Shown here piece after piece: positions 25,908 through 33,730 of a DNA stretch of 50,259 nucleotides (the first letter of the stretch is position 1; each line of letters begins with the position of its first letter). The stretch lies in assembly GCA_045594065.1 (NCBI GenBank), contig JAZNXU010000034.1, positions 1 through 50,259 on the forward strand, in the 5' to 3' direction. The translations under genes and the position numbers were made by a program. Under the pieces are notes generated by a model. That model searched no databases, had not been told where the DNA came from, and worked only from the letters and a program-made list of their open reading frames with translations. Source of the DNA: SIG565 sp045594065 (GTDB lineage Bacteria > Bacillota > Clostridia > Oscillospirales > Acutalibacteraceae).

Positions 25908-25933
25908 AAAGCAGCGGTTTTACCGCTGCTTTT
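25907..25933 (+). terminator. terminator after potD
   Basis: AAAAGCAGCGG pairs with CCGCTGCTTTT around loop TTTTA, followed by T-rich sequence. It overlaps the potD stop codon. Confidence 0.85.
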
Positions 25934-25989
25934 AACATTTATATCCCCCAAGAATATAATAAAACAAAAAAACATAAAGGGCGGATAGT

Positions 25990-26268
25990 ATGTACATTCA
26001 AAATCAAAAAAGCGGACCAAAACCCGCACTACAATCAACAGGTGATATGAAAGCACCGCTTAACCACTCGGAATTTCTTAAGCGGCATATTGGCAGAAAA
26101 GTAAAAGTCGAATATGTTACAGACAATACCATAAATGAGCTTTACGGGCAGCTAATTAAGGTCGGCAGCGATTTTATAACTATAAAGCTTCCGACTAAAC
26201 CGCTAAGCACCGCTGTTTTTAAGACCGATAAAATAAACAAAATCATAATACAATTTGAAGAAAATTAA
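25990..26268 (+). CDS. small protein of unknown function with an LSm/SH3-like segment
   Basis: A 92-aa soluble protein that I do not recognise as a named family. The first 30 residues are polar (QNQKSGPKPALQST). The rest (about 32-92) reads as five short beta strands: RKVKVEYV, ELYGQLIKVG, DFITIKLP, TAVFKTDKI and KIIIQFEE. The GRKVKVEY-xG-x-VGSDFITIK pattern recalls small SH3/LSm-like barrels, including some spore-associated Firmicutes proteins. AAAGGGCGG lies upstream of the ATG. It is probably monocistronic, between two terminators. Confidence 0.65.
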   Translation: MYIQNQKSGPKPALQSTGDMKAPLNHSEFLKRHIGRKVKVEYVTDNTINELYGQLIKVGSDFITIKLPTKPLSTAVFKTDKINKIIIQFEEN

Positions 26269-26306
26269 AAAAATGACTTGGAGAAATTATTTCTTCAAGT
26301 CATTTT
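26268..26306. terminator. bidirectional terminator between the small gene and xerD
   Basis: AAAATGACTTG (26270-26280) pairs with CAAGTCATTTT (from 26295), with further pairing inside. It has A/T tails on both sides and serves the convergent genes on either side. Confidence 0.75.
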
Positions 26307-27192
26307 ATCTTGCCATTGGATGATATTTTTTGTATGCCGCGGCATACTTATTTTTCATAATTTGTGCGTAAATCTGAGTAGATGAAATATCCGAGTGACC
26401 GAGCATTTCTTTAATATCAGTAAGCTGCGCGCCGTTTTCAAGCAGATGAGCTGCAAAAGAATGGCGGAGTGTATGAGGGGTTATGTCTTTCTTAATCTTG
26501 GCTTGAGCGGCGTACTGCTTGATTATTTTCCAAAAGCCCTGTCGGGTCATAACCTGTCCATTCATATTGGTAAATAGGAAATCGCAATCCTCATCACTTA
26601 CCATAAACACACGAACACTATTTATGTACTTCGAAATTGCTTTAATTGCTTCGGGATAAATTGGGATTATACGCTCGCTTTTTTCAGTGCGCAAATGCAA
26701 AATTCCTATGTTAAGGTTAATATCCGTAAGCTTTAAGGTAATGAGCTCTGACACCTTTATGCCTGTAGCATATAGAAGCTCGAGCATAGCCTTGTCCCTA
26801 CAACTTTTAAAATCGTTGCCAACAGGTTGATTTAAAAGCGTTATAACCTCTTTATTGGTTAAAATCTCGGGTAGCTTTTTTGCGGAATGAACTTGAGTAA
26901 TATTTGCCATTGGTGACTCAATGATAATTTTACGGCTTACAAGATACTTAAAATAGCACCTGAGCGACGCTATTGACCTTGAAACAGAAGCCTCGCTCTG
27001 ACCGGAAGAAAGCATATAATTAGTGTACTTCTTTACGGAAGCCGAATTAATATCCGCAACTTTCTTAATATTGAGAGCATCGAAATATGCAATAAATTTT
27101 AATATGTCACGACGGTACGAATCGACTGTGCTCGCCGAAGATCTTTTTTCATTTATTAAATAATTTTCGAAATCCTGTGCATAGCCATTCAT
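26305..27192 (-). CDS. xerD: tyrosine recombinase XerD-like
   Basis: Site-specific recombinase of 295 aa, normal XerD length, probably for chromosome dimer resolution. An N-terminal SAM-like core-binding domain (about 1-100) precedes the catalytic domain. Catalytic residues visible are Lys171, His240 and Arg243 (HTLRHSFAAHLL), His266 (LGHSDISSTQIY) and Tyr275. The first catalytic Arg, expected in ATGLRVSEL, is Lys146 here (ATGIKVSEL, codon AAG). A ribosome site AAGGATG precedes the ATG. It follows spoIIM with 12 bp between, a pairing I associate with Clostridia. Confidence 0.9.
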   Translation of the reverse strand: MNGYAQDFENYLINEKRSSASTVDSYRRDILKFIAYFDALNIKKVADINSASVKKYTNYMLSSGQSEASVSRSIASLRCYFKYLVSRKIIIESPMANITQVHSAKKLPEILTNKEVITLLNQPVGNDFKSCRDKAMLELLYATGIKVSELITLKLTDINLNIGILHLRTEKSERIIPIYPEAIKAISKYINSVRVFMVSDEDCDFLFTNMNGQVMTRQGFWKIIKQYAAQAKIKKDITPHTLRHSFAAHLLENGAQLTDIKEMLGHSDISSTQIYAQIMKNKYAAAYKKYHPMAR

Positions 27193-27204
27193 AATTTAAC
27201 ATCC

Positions 27205-27834
27205 TTAAAAAGTAAAGAAATTCATAAAAGCAGCAGACATTATTGCATCAATTGCAGCAGATAGCGTAAATATCAGCAGTGTTAAAGAAAACTGCTTGCA
27301 ATAATTCTGAAAGAAGCTATATAAATTTACCGCCTGACCCCTCGGTATTGAAACTTTAGCTAAAATATACGAAAAATTAAAGGCGAGCTTTCCGCTCACA
27401 ATTAAGCCCATTGCTGCAACTATGGTGCAAGGAATGAGCATTAACGCGTTGAAAGCGATACCTTTAAGTAAAAATGTTTTATATAGGTATCCAGCCATAA
27501 CACCGTACTGAAACCCCTTATAGCAAACTGCTATCGGAGTGAGCGCAATTCCCACAAGCGAAGTACCACACAAAAATATAAGCAAGGCAAAAGGCAGCAG
27601 GTTAAAAAATGATGCAATAAAAATTTTAAAAACTCCAGAATCGTTTCTTACCGCCATATACCCTGAAAAATTTTCACTAGCAATGGAATTTATAGTATCG
27701 TTTCGCGATACCCAAATGGCACCAAAAACTATTCCCAAAACAAACACAACTGTGAAAATTATCACTAAATAATTATGCTTTAGCGTGTTTAAAAACCTTG
27801 ATGTATTCAAATTAACAATAGTTGATCTTCTCAT
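27205..27834 (-). CDS. spoIIM: stage II sporulation protein M
   Basis: Integral membrane protein of the SpoIID-SpoIIM-SpoIIP complex that remodels septal peptidoglycan during engulfment. The 209 aa contain about five hydrophobic segments (YLVIIFTVVFVLGIVFGA; FFNLLPFALLIFLC; and others), and the family block FNALMLIPCTIVAAMGLI is near the middle. The start codon has a strong GGAGG site. First gene of the spoIIM-xerD pair. In B. subtilis it is SigE-controlled; no clear SigE promoter could be asserted here. Confidence 0.9.
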   Translation of the reverse strand: MRRSTIVNLNTSRFLNTLKHNYLVIIFTVVFVLGIVFGAIWVSRNDTINSIASENFSGYMAVRNDSGVFKIFIASFFNLLPFALLIFLCGTSLVGIALTPIAVCYKGFQYGVMAGYLYKTFLLKGIAFNALMLIPCTIVAAMGLIVSGKLAFNFSYILAKVSIPRGQAVNLYSFFQNYCKQFSLTLLIFTLSAAIDAIMSAAFMNFFTF

Positions 27835-28169
27835 ATCTTTTTCCTCCGTTTATAGATTAATATGAAACTGAGGGACAAGATATTACCGAACACTATATTT
27901 AGTTGAATATAATTATTGGCACCCAATATGTAGCAAAAACATTGGTATTATGTAACCTAAAGGCAAAATAAAAAATCACACTGCTGTGCGATTTTAAGTA
28001 AAAATTACCTTTAGCAAATACTATTATACACCAAAAAAATATTATGTCAACAACAATTTTTTCTTTTTAAAATATTATGTTAACTTATTATGTAAACCAC
28101 ACAATATGTGGCAATATACCCTATTATGTAAACCCAATCTGTAGTGATTTCCCACTTGAAAATTTTAAA
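27835..28169. repeat. repeat-rich spacer with TATTATGT motif cluster
   Basis: No gene seen. TATTATGT followed by (N)AAC occurs five times in one orientation at 27946, 28040, 28073, 28086 and 28122; related CAATATGTAGC or CAATATGTGGC motifs occur near 27924 and 28103. CTAAAGG (27957-27963) is repeated inverted as CCTTTAG (28008-28014) around a second hairpin (AAAATCACAC/GTGCGATTTT, about 27974-27997). Repeated short sites of this kind occur at the ends of IS21-like elements and in multi-site operators; which applies here is unknown. Confidence 0.5.
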
Positions 28170-28198
28170 TTGCTAAAAAAGAAATTTTATGTTATAAT
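28170..28198 (+). promoter_or_regulatory. sigma-A type promoter of the FabG-like gene
   Basis: TTGCTA (28170-28175), 17-bp spacer, perfect TATAAT (28193-28198), 31 bp before the start codon. Confidence 0.65.
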
Positions 28199-28229
28199 TT
28201 CAATATAAATTATACATAGGGTGATAAAT

Positions 28230-28970
28230 ATGAACGATAAGAAAACAGTTGTGATTACAGGCGGCGCTAAGGGCATTGGCGCTCACACCGCAATATATTT
28301 TGCTGAGCAAGGTTGGAATGTTGTTATTGGGTACAACAACTCTGCGGAATCTGCTTTTCTACTCCGCAATTCCCTAACACAAAACGGGCACTCTGTTTTT
28401 GCACAAAAGGTAAATGTTACAAACAAGCTTGAAGCAGAATTACTTATTAAGGAAGCAATTTATAAATACGGAAAAGTTGATGTTCTTATTAATAATGCCG
28501 GAATCTCTGCACAAAAGTTATTTACAGACATTAGCGAGCACGAATGGAATGCTATGCTCGATGTCAATCTTACGGGAGTATTTAACTGCTCGCAGGCAGT
28601 TTTACCTCATATGATAGAAAACAAGTCTGGTAAGATTATTAATATCTCATCTGCTTGGGGTGTTATGGGTGCTTCATGCGAAGTACACTACTCAGCCTCC
28701 AAGGCAGGTGTAATAGGACTTACAAAGGCGCTCGCTAAAGAAGTGGGTCCTAGTGGCATCACTGTTAACTGTATCGCCCCAGGTATGATAGACACACAAA
28801 TGAATGCACATTTAACCCCTGACGAGATTAATGACTTTGTGTCTACCCTGCCCCTTGGTCGCATTGGTAACACGCTGGAGGTAGCAAAAACAGCATATTT
28901 CCTAGCATCCGACGGTGCAGATTACATTACAGGTCAAACAATTTGCATCGACGGTGGCCTGACTGTATAA
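28230..28970 (+). CDS. fabG: SDR family oxidoreductase, FabG-like
   Basis: NAD(P)-dependent short-chain reductase of 246 aa. The cofactor motif is TGGAKGIG, followed by NNAGIS, catalytic Ser in NISSAWGVMG, and the YSASK Tyr/Lys pair. The C-terminal FLASDGADYITGQTICIDGG is typical of FabG (3-oxoacyl-ACP reductase). No other fatty-acid genes are nearby, so a different carbonyl substrate is possible. The ATG at 28230 has AGGGTGA upstream; a GTG at 28221 overlaps that site. It is monocistronic with its own promoter and terminator. Confidence 0.8.
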   Translation: MNDKKTVVITGGAKGIGAHTAIYFAEQGWNVVIGYNNSAESAFLLRNSLTQNGHSVFAQKVNVTNKLEAELLIKEAIYKYGKVDVLINNAGISAQKLFTDISEHEWNAMLDVNLTGVFNCSQAVLPHMIENKSGKIINISSAWGVMGASCEVHYSASKAGVIGLTKALAKEVGPSGITVNCIAPGMIDTQMNAHLTPDEINDFVSTLPLGRIGNTLEVAKTAYFLASDGADYITGQTICIDGGLTV

Positions 28971-28973
28971 AAG

Positions 28974-29029
28974 AAAAAAGACGGCTTAGCTCGACTTCCT
29001 TATGAGAAGATGGCTAAGCCGTCTTTTTT
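28974..29029. terminator. bidirectional terminator between fabG and mutS2
   Basis: AAAAAAGACGGCTTAGC (28974-28990) pairs with GCTAAGCCGTCTTTTTT (29013-29029). A/T tracts on both sides serve the two convergent genes. Confidence 0.85.
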
Positions 29030-31406
29030 AATTATTAAGTTCTGCTATTGTAACTCCGTTTTCGCCCTCGCCAAAAAGACCTACACGAAAATTTTTGATA
29101 TATTTATTACCGCGTAAATATCTGTGTACCGCCGCTCTAAGCACTCCCGTACCCTTGCCGTGAATAATAGTAACAGTATTAATGTTTGTCATAATAGCGT
29201 TATCTATAAATCTGCCAAGTTCAATTAATGCTTCGTCGGAAGCAAATCCTCTAATATCTATTTCTGTGGCGGCGATTTTCTCAAGCTTAGATGGCTTTGA
29301 AACTGTTTTCTTGGGTGTGCTTTTCTTCTTAGCCTCAAGCAACATTAAATTATTAAAGCTTACCCAAAGTTTCATATTGCCCGAAATAATAAGTGCTTTG
29401 CCATTCTTCTCTGATACCTCACCTACAGTACCGTCACGGGAAATATCGATAATTTTAACATTATCACCTACTATTAATGCTCGCGGCAACTTATAATCTG
29501 AATTCAGTCTTTCCGCTACGGGATTGGCATCATCAAGCATTTCGTTAATTTGATTTTTGGCTAACAGCTTGGCATTTCTGAATTTATCAGCCGCATTCTC
29601 GGCGTTAAGTTGCTTCTTTATATCCTCAAGTTCATTAATAAGTGCATCTGACTTATAGCGTGCTTTATCGATGATATAAGATGCATCTGTCTTCGCTTTA
29701 TCTAAAATCTGATTATATTTCCTTTCAGCCTCGGCAAGCTTTGTGTCCGAGGTTTTTTTCTGCTCAATAAGCTTTAATTTAAGCTCTTCAACCTCTTTAA
29801 TCCTTTTTTCGGCATCGGTGCGTTCCTTTTCCAGTGCCGAAATAATAGTTTCGAACTGTCGATTTTCCTCATTAACAAAGCTCTTAGCCTCGTCAATAAT
29901 ATTCATATCTAAGCCAAGTTTTTCGGAAATTGCAAAGGCGTTTGACCTACCGGGTACACCAACCAATAAGCGGTATGTAGGTTTAAGTGTTTCAACATCG
30001 AACTCACAGCTTGCATTCTCCACCCCGTCGGTAGTAAGCGCATAACTCTTAAGCTCAGCATAATGTGTTGTAGCAGCAATTTTTGCACCTTTTTTATAAA
30101 GTTTAATAAGTATTGCAGTCGCAAGCGCCGCACCCTCAATTGGGTCTGTGCCTGAGCCTAACTCATCTATCAAAACAAGGCTCCAAGGGGTTGCATTCTC
30201 AATAATTGAAATAACATTAACCATATGCGATGAAAATGTAGAAAGGGATTGCTCAATGCTCTGTTCATCACCAATGTCAACTAAAATCTTATCAAATACC
30301 GATAACTCACTGTCGTCATCGCAGGGCACCATAAGCCCGCACATAGCCATAAGGGTTAAAAGACCTATAGTTTTAAGCGTAACCGTTTTACCGCCTGTAT
30401 TCGGACCTGTAATAACCAAGCTGTTATAATCCTTACCTAAAGTCAACGAAATCGGCACTACATCTTTGGGATTTATCAGAGGATGGCGCGCATTTTTAAG
30501 CACAATTCTGCCGTTTGAGTTAATTTTGGGCATACTCGCCCTCATTTTATATGCAAGCGATGCTTTACCGAATATTACGGCAAGCTCAACAATAATTCTA
30601 TATGAATTTAAAATAGCTTCACTGTGTTCGGCAACATTGGCAGAAAGCTCGGCTAAAATACGCTGAATTTCTTCTTTTTCTTTCGAGCGCAGTACGCGAA
30701 TGTCGTTATTAATTTCCACAACCGCCATTGGTTCAATAAACAGCGTAGCTCCCGAAGCCGATGTGTCGTGTACAATACCCGGAAAATTGCCCCTGAATTC
30801 ATTTTTTACAGGAACAACAAATCTACCGTCACGCTGAGTAATAATATTCTCTTGAAGGTATTTCGACTGCTCTCCGCGTATAGCTCTGTCAAGCTTCTCA
30901 CGAATACTGTTTGATGCCGCCGATATTTTACGACGGATATTTGATAACTCAGGCGATGCGCTATCGCTTATCGTTTCATCATTCTTAATACAATAAAGAA
31001 TTGAATCCTCTAAAAATTTATTCGGCACAAGATTATCAAAATACCCGTCAATACAGGTTTTATCTGCCATATTAACATTTTCACGCCACGCCTTTAGAGT
31101 GCGGATAACCTGTAAAGTTCTGGCAACAGCTAAAAGCTCGCCTGCATTAAGCACACCGCCGAGTGTTGCTCTTTTGAGCGCCTCAGAATTGTCTGCAGCT
31201 GCCGAGAATGACGGCATTACGCTAACGCCAAGCAGAGTATAAGCAGCAAAAGTTTTGTCAAGCGAATGCTGCACCTGAGTTTCATCGAACAACGGCAAAA
31301 TCCCTCTGGCACGCTCGGCGGCAGAGGGTAAAGAAATTTCATTTGATAGCATTGATAAAACCTTATCAAGCTCTAATGTGTTGAAATTTTTAATATCGTT
31401 TGACAT
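29028..31406 (-). CDS. mutS2: endonuclease/ribosome-rescue ATPase MutS2
   Basis: A 792-aa MutS paralogue without mismatch-recognition domains. MutS-type core and clamp cover about 1-320, and the ATPase has Walker A GPNTGGKT (334-341), the motif VLIDELGSGTDP and the His block AATTHY. A long coiled coil spans about 510-620, and a C-terminal Smr domain (about 715-792) carries EIDIRGF and IIHGKGTGVLR. MutS2 has been reported to suppress recombination in some bacteria and to split collided ribosomes in B. subtilis. It lies 9 bp after recO. Confidence 0.95.
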   Translation of the reverse strand: MSNDIKNFNTLELDKVLSMLSNEISLPSAAERARGILPLFDETQVQHSLDKTFAAYTLLGVSVMPSFSAAADNSEALKRATLGGVLNAGELLAVARTLQVIRTLKAWRENVNMADKTCIDGYFDNLVPNKFLEDSILYCIKNDETISDSASPELSNIRRKISAASNSIREKLDRAIRGEQSKYLQENIITQRDGRFVVPVKNEFRGNFPGIVHDTSASGATLFIEPMAVVEINNDIRVLRSKEKEEIQRILAELSANVAEHSEAILNSYRIIVELAVIFGKASLAYKMRASMPKINSNGRIVLKNARHPLINPKDVVPISLTLGKDYNSLVITGPNTGGKTVTLKTIGLLTLMAMCGLMVPCDDDSELSVFDKILVDIGDEQSIEQSLSTFSSHMVNVISIIENATPWSLVLIDELGSGTDPIEGAALATAILIKLYKKGAKIAATTHYAELKSYALTTDGVENASCEFDVETLKPTYRLLVGVPGRSNAFAISEKLGLDMNIIDEAKSFVNEENRQFETIISALEKERTDAEKRIKEVEELKLKLIEQKKTSDTKLAEAERKYNQILDKAKTDASYIIDKARYKSDALINELEDIKKQLNAENAADKFRNAKLLAKNQINEMLDDANPVAERLNSDYKLPRALIVGDNVKIIDISRDGTVGEVSEKNGKALIISGNMKLWVSFNNLMLLEAKKKSTPKKTVSKPSKLEKIAATEIDIRGFASDEALIELGRFIDNAIMTNINTVTIIHGKGTGVLRAAVHRYLRGNKYIKNFRVGLFGEGENGVTIAELNN

Positions 31407-31415
31407 TTTAATCTC

Positions 31416-32153
31416 CTATAATAGGCTTTTGTAAAAATCCAATGTATGGTATCTTCGATCGGTTTGAAAAATAAGATATTCTTCGGTTATTCGATTAAGC
31501 CGCACGGCGGCATCCTCAGGTATTGAAAAGTTGAACAGCTTTTCAAAATCTGAATATATTATATGCCTTAAAGCAGAAAGTAGAGTTCGGTCAACATATG
31601 CACACTTCTCGTCCACACGGCACTCATGACACAAAATAGAGCCATCCTCATAATAAAAGCACATCAAATCATCGTCAAATTTTCCGCATTGTGCGCAAGC
31701 GACCAAATCCGGCATATAACCTGAAACGGTCATAAGGCGCATTTCAAAAATCGCCTTTAAAAGCTGCGGCTGAACGCTTTTTTTGCAAAGAAAATTAAGC
31801 GAATTAAGTGTAAGTCTTAAATGTTCTGTTGCAGAGTTATCCTCAGGGGAAAACACACCGGCAAGCTCACAGAAATACTGTGCAAGGCTTAAATCCAATA
31901 TGTCTGAGCTCAACTTAAAGAAACTTGAAATTAAGGTAGATTCCTTAACCTTATATGTATCGCCCGATTTTGCAAGCAAAAAATCAGAATAACAAAAAAG
32001 GCTAGTTGCAGCATGATTTTTATTTGAAGTCTTTTTAGCGCCCGAAACGAATGCCTTAATTAGCCCGAATTCAGCCGTAAGCAATGTTATAAGTCGATCA
32101 TTATCCCTTATATCCATTACCTTTATTACAAGCGCCTTGGTTGCTGTCTGCAT
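31416..32153 (-). CDS. recO: DNA repair protein RecO
   Basis: Recombination mediator that helps load RecA with RecR and RecF, 245 aa. An N-terminal OB fold (about 1-80; KALVIKVMDIRDNDRLITLLT) is followed by a helical domain with a zinc site, CAQC and CHEC (about 150-175). I chose the ATG at 32153, where GAGGAGG lies 7 bp upstream; a 5-codon longer reading is less likely. The small yqzL gene overlaps its first 53 bp in another frame. Confidence 0.94.
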   Translation of the reverse strand: MQTATKALVIKVMDIRDNDRLITLLTAEFGLIKAFVSGAKKTSNKNHAATSLFCYSDFLLAKSGDTYKVKESTLISSFFKLSSDILDLSLAQYFCELAGVFSPEDNSATEHLRLTLNSLNFLCKKSVQPQLLKAIFEMRLMTVSGYMPDLVACAQCGKFDDDLMCFYYEDGSILCHECRVDEKCAYVDRTLLSALRHIIYSDFEKLFNFSIPEDAAVRLNRITEEYLIFQTDRRYHTLDFYKSLL

Positions 32154-32250
32154 TTTTAGCCTCCTCAACTTGCTTTAACTGTGAGTATTCAATGTAGCTC
32201 AGCGGAGAGCCACTCGCAATAAAATTATTCCACGCATCATTAACATTCAT
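32101..32250 (-). CDS. yqzL: YqzL family small protein
   Basis: A 49-codon gene starting at the ATG at 32250 with GGAGGAAAG upstream and ending TAA at 32101. The protein begins MNVNDAWNNFIASGSPLSYI and continues EYSQLKQ, matching the YqzL pattern (W-x-x-F, then SG or TG, then Y-L/I-x-Y). In B. subtilis yqzL also sits between era and recO, which supports the call. Its function is unknown. It overlaps recO by 53 bp in a different frame; the recO ribosome site lies inside it, suggesting coupling. Confidence 0.8.
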   Translation of the reverse strand: MNVNDAWNNFIASGSPLSYIEYSQLKQVEEAKNADSNQGACNKGNGYKG

Positions 32251-32315
32251 AAGACTTTCCTCCGACTACAAATAATGTTTGCCGAAAGCGTCTATATATT
32301 TAAGGAAAAATATTA

Positions 32316-33236
32316 CTAATCAAGACCAAAGGTGTGAATGAGTCCCTGACGGTTACGCCAATCCTCTTTAACCTTTACCCACAACTTAACATTGGCTTTT
32401 ATTCCAAAAAAGTTTTCAATATCACGGCGGGAAAGTGTACCTATACGCTTAAGCATGGCACCGCCCCTACCGATAATTATACCCTTATGAGAGTCTTTTT
32501 CACAGTATATTACCGCCTCAACTTCGAGTACAGGCTCACCGTCTTTACTATCACGCTCAAAGAAGCGTTCAAGGTCAACAGCAATACCGTGCGGTACTTC
32601 GTATGAGAGCAGTCTTAAAAGCTTTTCGCGTATAAGCTCTGCCACCATTACCTTGTCAGACTGGTCGGTAACCTCGTCGTCCCCGAAAAAGTGTACAGAA
32701 GCTTTGGCAAATTTAATAGACTCATTAACTATTATATCAACCCCATCGCCCGTTTTGGCCGAAAATGGCACTACAGCGGCAAAATCATATACCGACATAT
32801 ATGCGTTGATGATTTCAAACAAATCGTCCTTATTTTCTAAAAGGTCGATTTTATTAACACCGAGTATAGCCGGAATTTTGCGTTTTTTAAGGGTTTCTAT
32901 AAGCTCCAACTCTGCCGGCGGTAAATCATCGGGATTGAACTTAAACCGCGGCACAGCCTCAATAATAAGAAGAGCCGCATCAATATCGGTCATACCCTCG
33001 CCTACTGCCTTAACCATTTTCTCACCAAGCACATTTTTAGGCTTGTGAAAACCTGGAGTATCAATAAACACAAGTTGGGTTTCATCCACTGTTTTAACCC
33101 CCATAATTTTAGTGCGGGTTGTTTGGGGCTTGTCCGATACAATTGACACTTTTTGTGCAAGCGCCTTGTTTAAAAAAGACGACTTACCTACATTCGCCCT
33201 ACCAATGATGCTTATAAAAGCTGATTTCGTTCCCAT
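32316..33236 (-). CDS. era: GTPase Era
   Basis: Ribosome-assembly GTPase that binds the 3' end of 16S rRNA, 306 aa. G1 is GRANVGKSS, G2 is the TTR region, G3 is DTPGFH, G4 is NKID and G5 lies in FSAKTG. The C-terminal KH domain (about 225-300) has the loop IIGRGGAMLKRIG. It follows ybeY, another ribosome-maturation factor, by 8 bp. Confidence 0.96.
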   Translation of the reverse strand: MGTKSAFISIIGRANVGKSSFLNKALAQKVSIVSDKPQTTRTKIMGVKTVDETQLVFIDTPGFHKPKNVLGEKMVKAVGEGMTDIDAALLIIEAVPRFKFNPDDLPPAELELIETLKKRKIPAILGVNKIDLLENKDDLFEIINAYMSVYDFAAVVPFSAKTGDGVDIIVNESIKFAKASVHFFGDDEVTDQSDKVMVAELIREKLLRLLSYEVPHGIAVDLERFFERDSKDGEPVLEVEAVIYCEKDSHKGIIIGRGGAMLKRIGTLSRRDIENFFGIKANVKLWVKVKEDWRNRQGLIHTFGLD

Positions 33237-33244
33237 AGGTACTC

Positions 33245-33730
33245 CTAATCTTTGATAAACGCTAATCCGAGATTTTCAAGAATAAATTCCTCTTTTTCGC
33301 GCATACGGGCTGCCTCTAATCCACCCGCAATATGGTCATATCCTAAAAGATGCAGCATTGAATGAACTGTCAAAAAGGCGATTTCGCGCTCGATAGTATG
33401 ACCGTATAGGTCTGCCTGAGCAAAAGCATGTTCTACAGAAATTACAACATCACCGAGCATTTTAGCGCCCGTTTCGGGATTTGTATCATATATGCCATTT
33501 TCACCGAGTGGGAAAGAAAGCACATCGGTAGAATCCTCAATATTTCTAAACTCAGTATTCATCCTTTTAATTTCATTATCATCAACAAAGGTAACATTAA
33601 CCTCTGCATCGTTTTGGAAATTTTCCTCTCCAAGGGTTGCAACACAAGATTTTCTCACAAGCAGTCTTATACCCGTAGGCAACTTTACCGCTTTTTGTCT
33701 ATCAGCAATATTAACCTTAACTTTTATCAT
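33245..33730 (-). CDS. ybeY: endoribonuclease YbeY
   Basis: Metal-dependent RNase for 16S rRNA 3' maturation and ribosome quality control, 161 aa. The zinc motif H-x3-H-x5-H reads HSMLHLLGYDH, and the LSFPLGE block upstream is conserved. I chose the ATG at 33730 with AGGAAAGGAAG upstream; it overlaps the phoH stop by 14 bp. The yqfF/pgpH gene that lies between phoH and ybeY in bacilli is absent here. Confidence 0.95.
   Translation of the reverse strand: MIKVKVNIADRQKAVKLPTGIRLLVRKSCVATLGEENFQNDAEVNVTFVDDNEIKRMNTEFRNIEDSTDVLSFPLGENGIYDTNPETGAKMLGDVVISVEHAFAQADLYGHTIEREIAFLTVHSMLHLLGYDHIAGGLEAARMREKEEFILENLGLAFIKD

Noticed and set aside
27970..27998. Hairpin upstream of spoIIM as a terminator of a gene
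   Set aside because: No gene on either strand ends there; better explained as part of the repeat-rich spacer.
28040..28129. Possible CRISPR array from the TATTATGT repeats
   Set aside because: The repeated unit is only 8-13 bp, spacing varies from 13 to 94 bp, and no cas genes are present.
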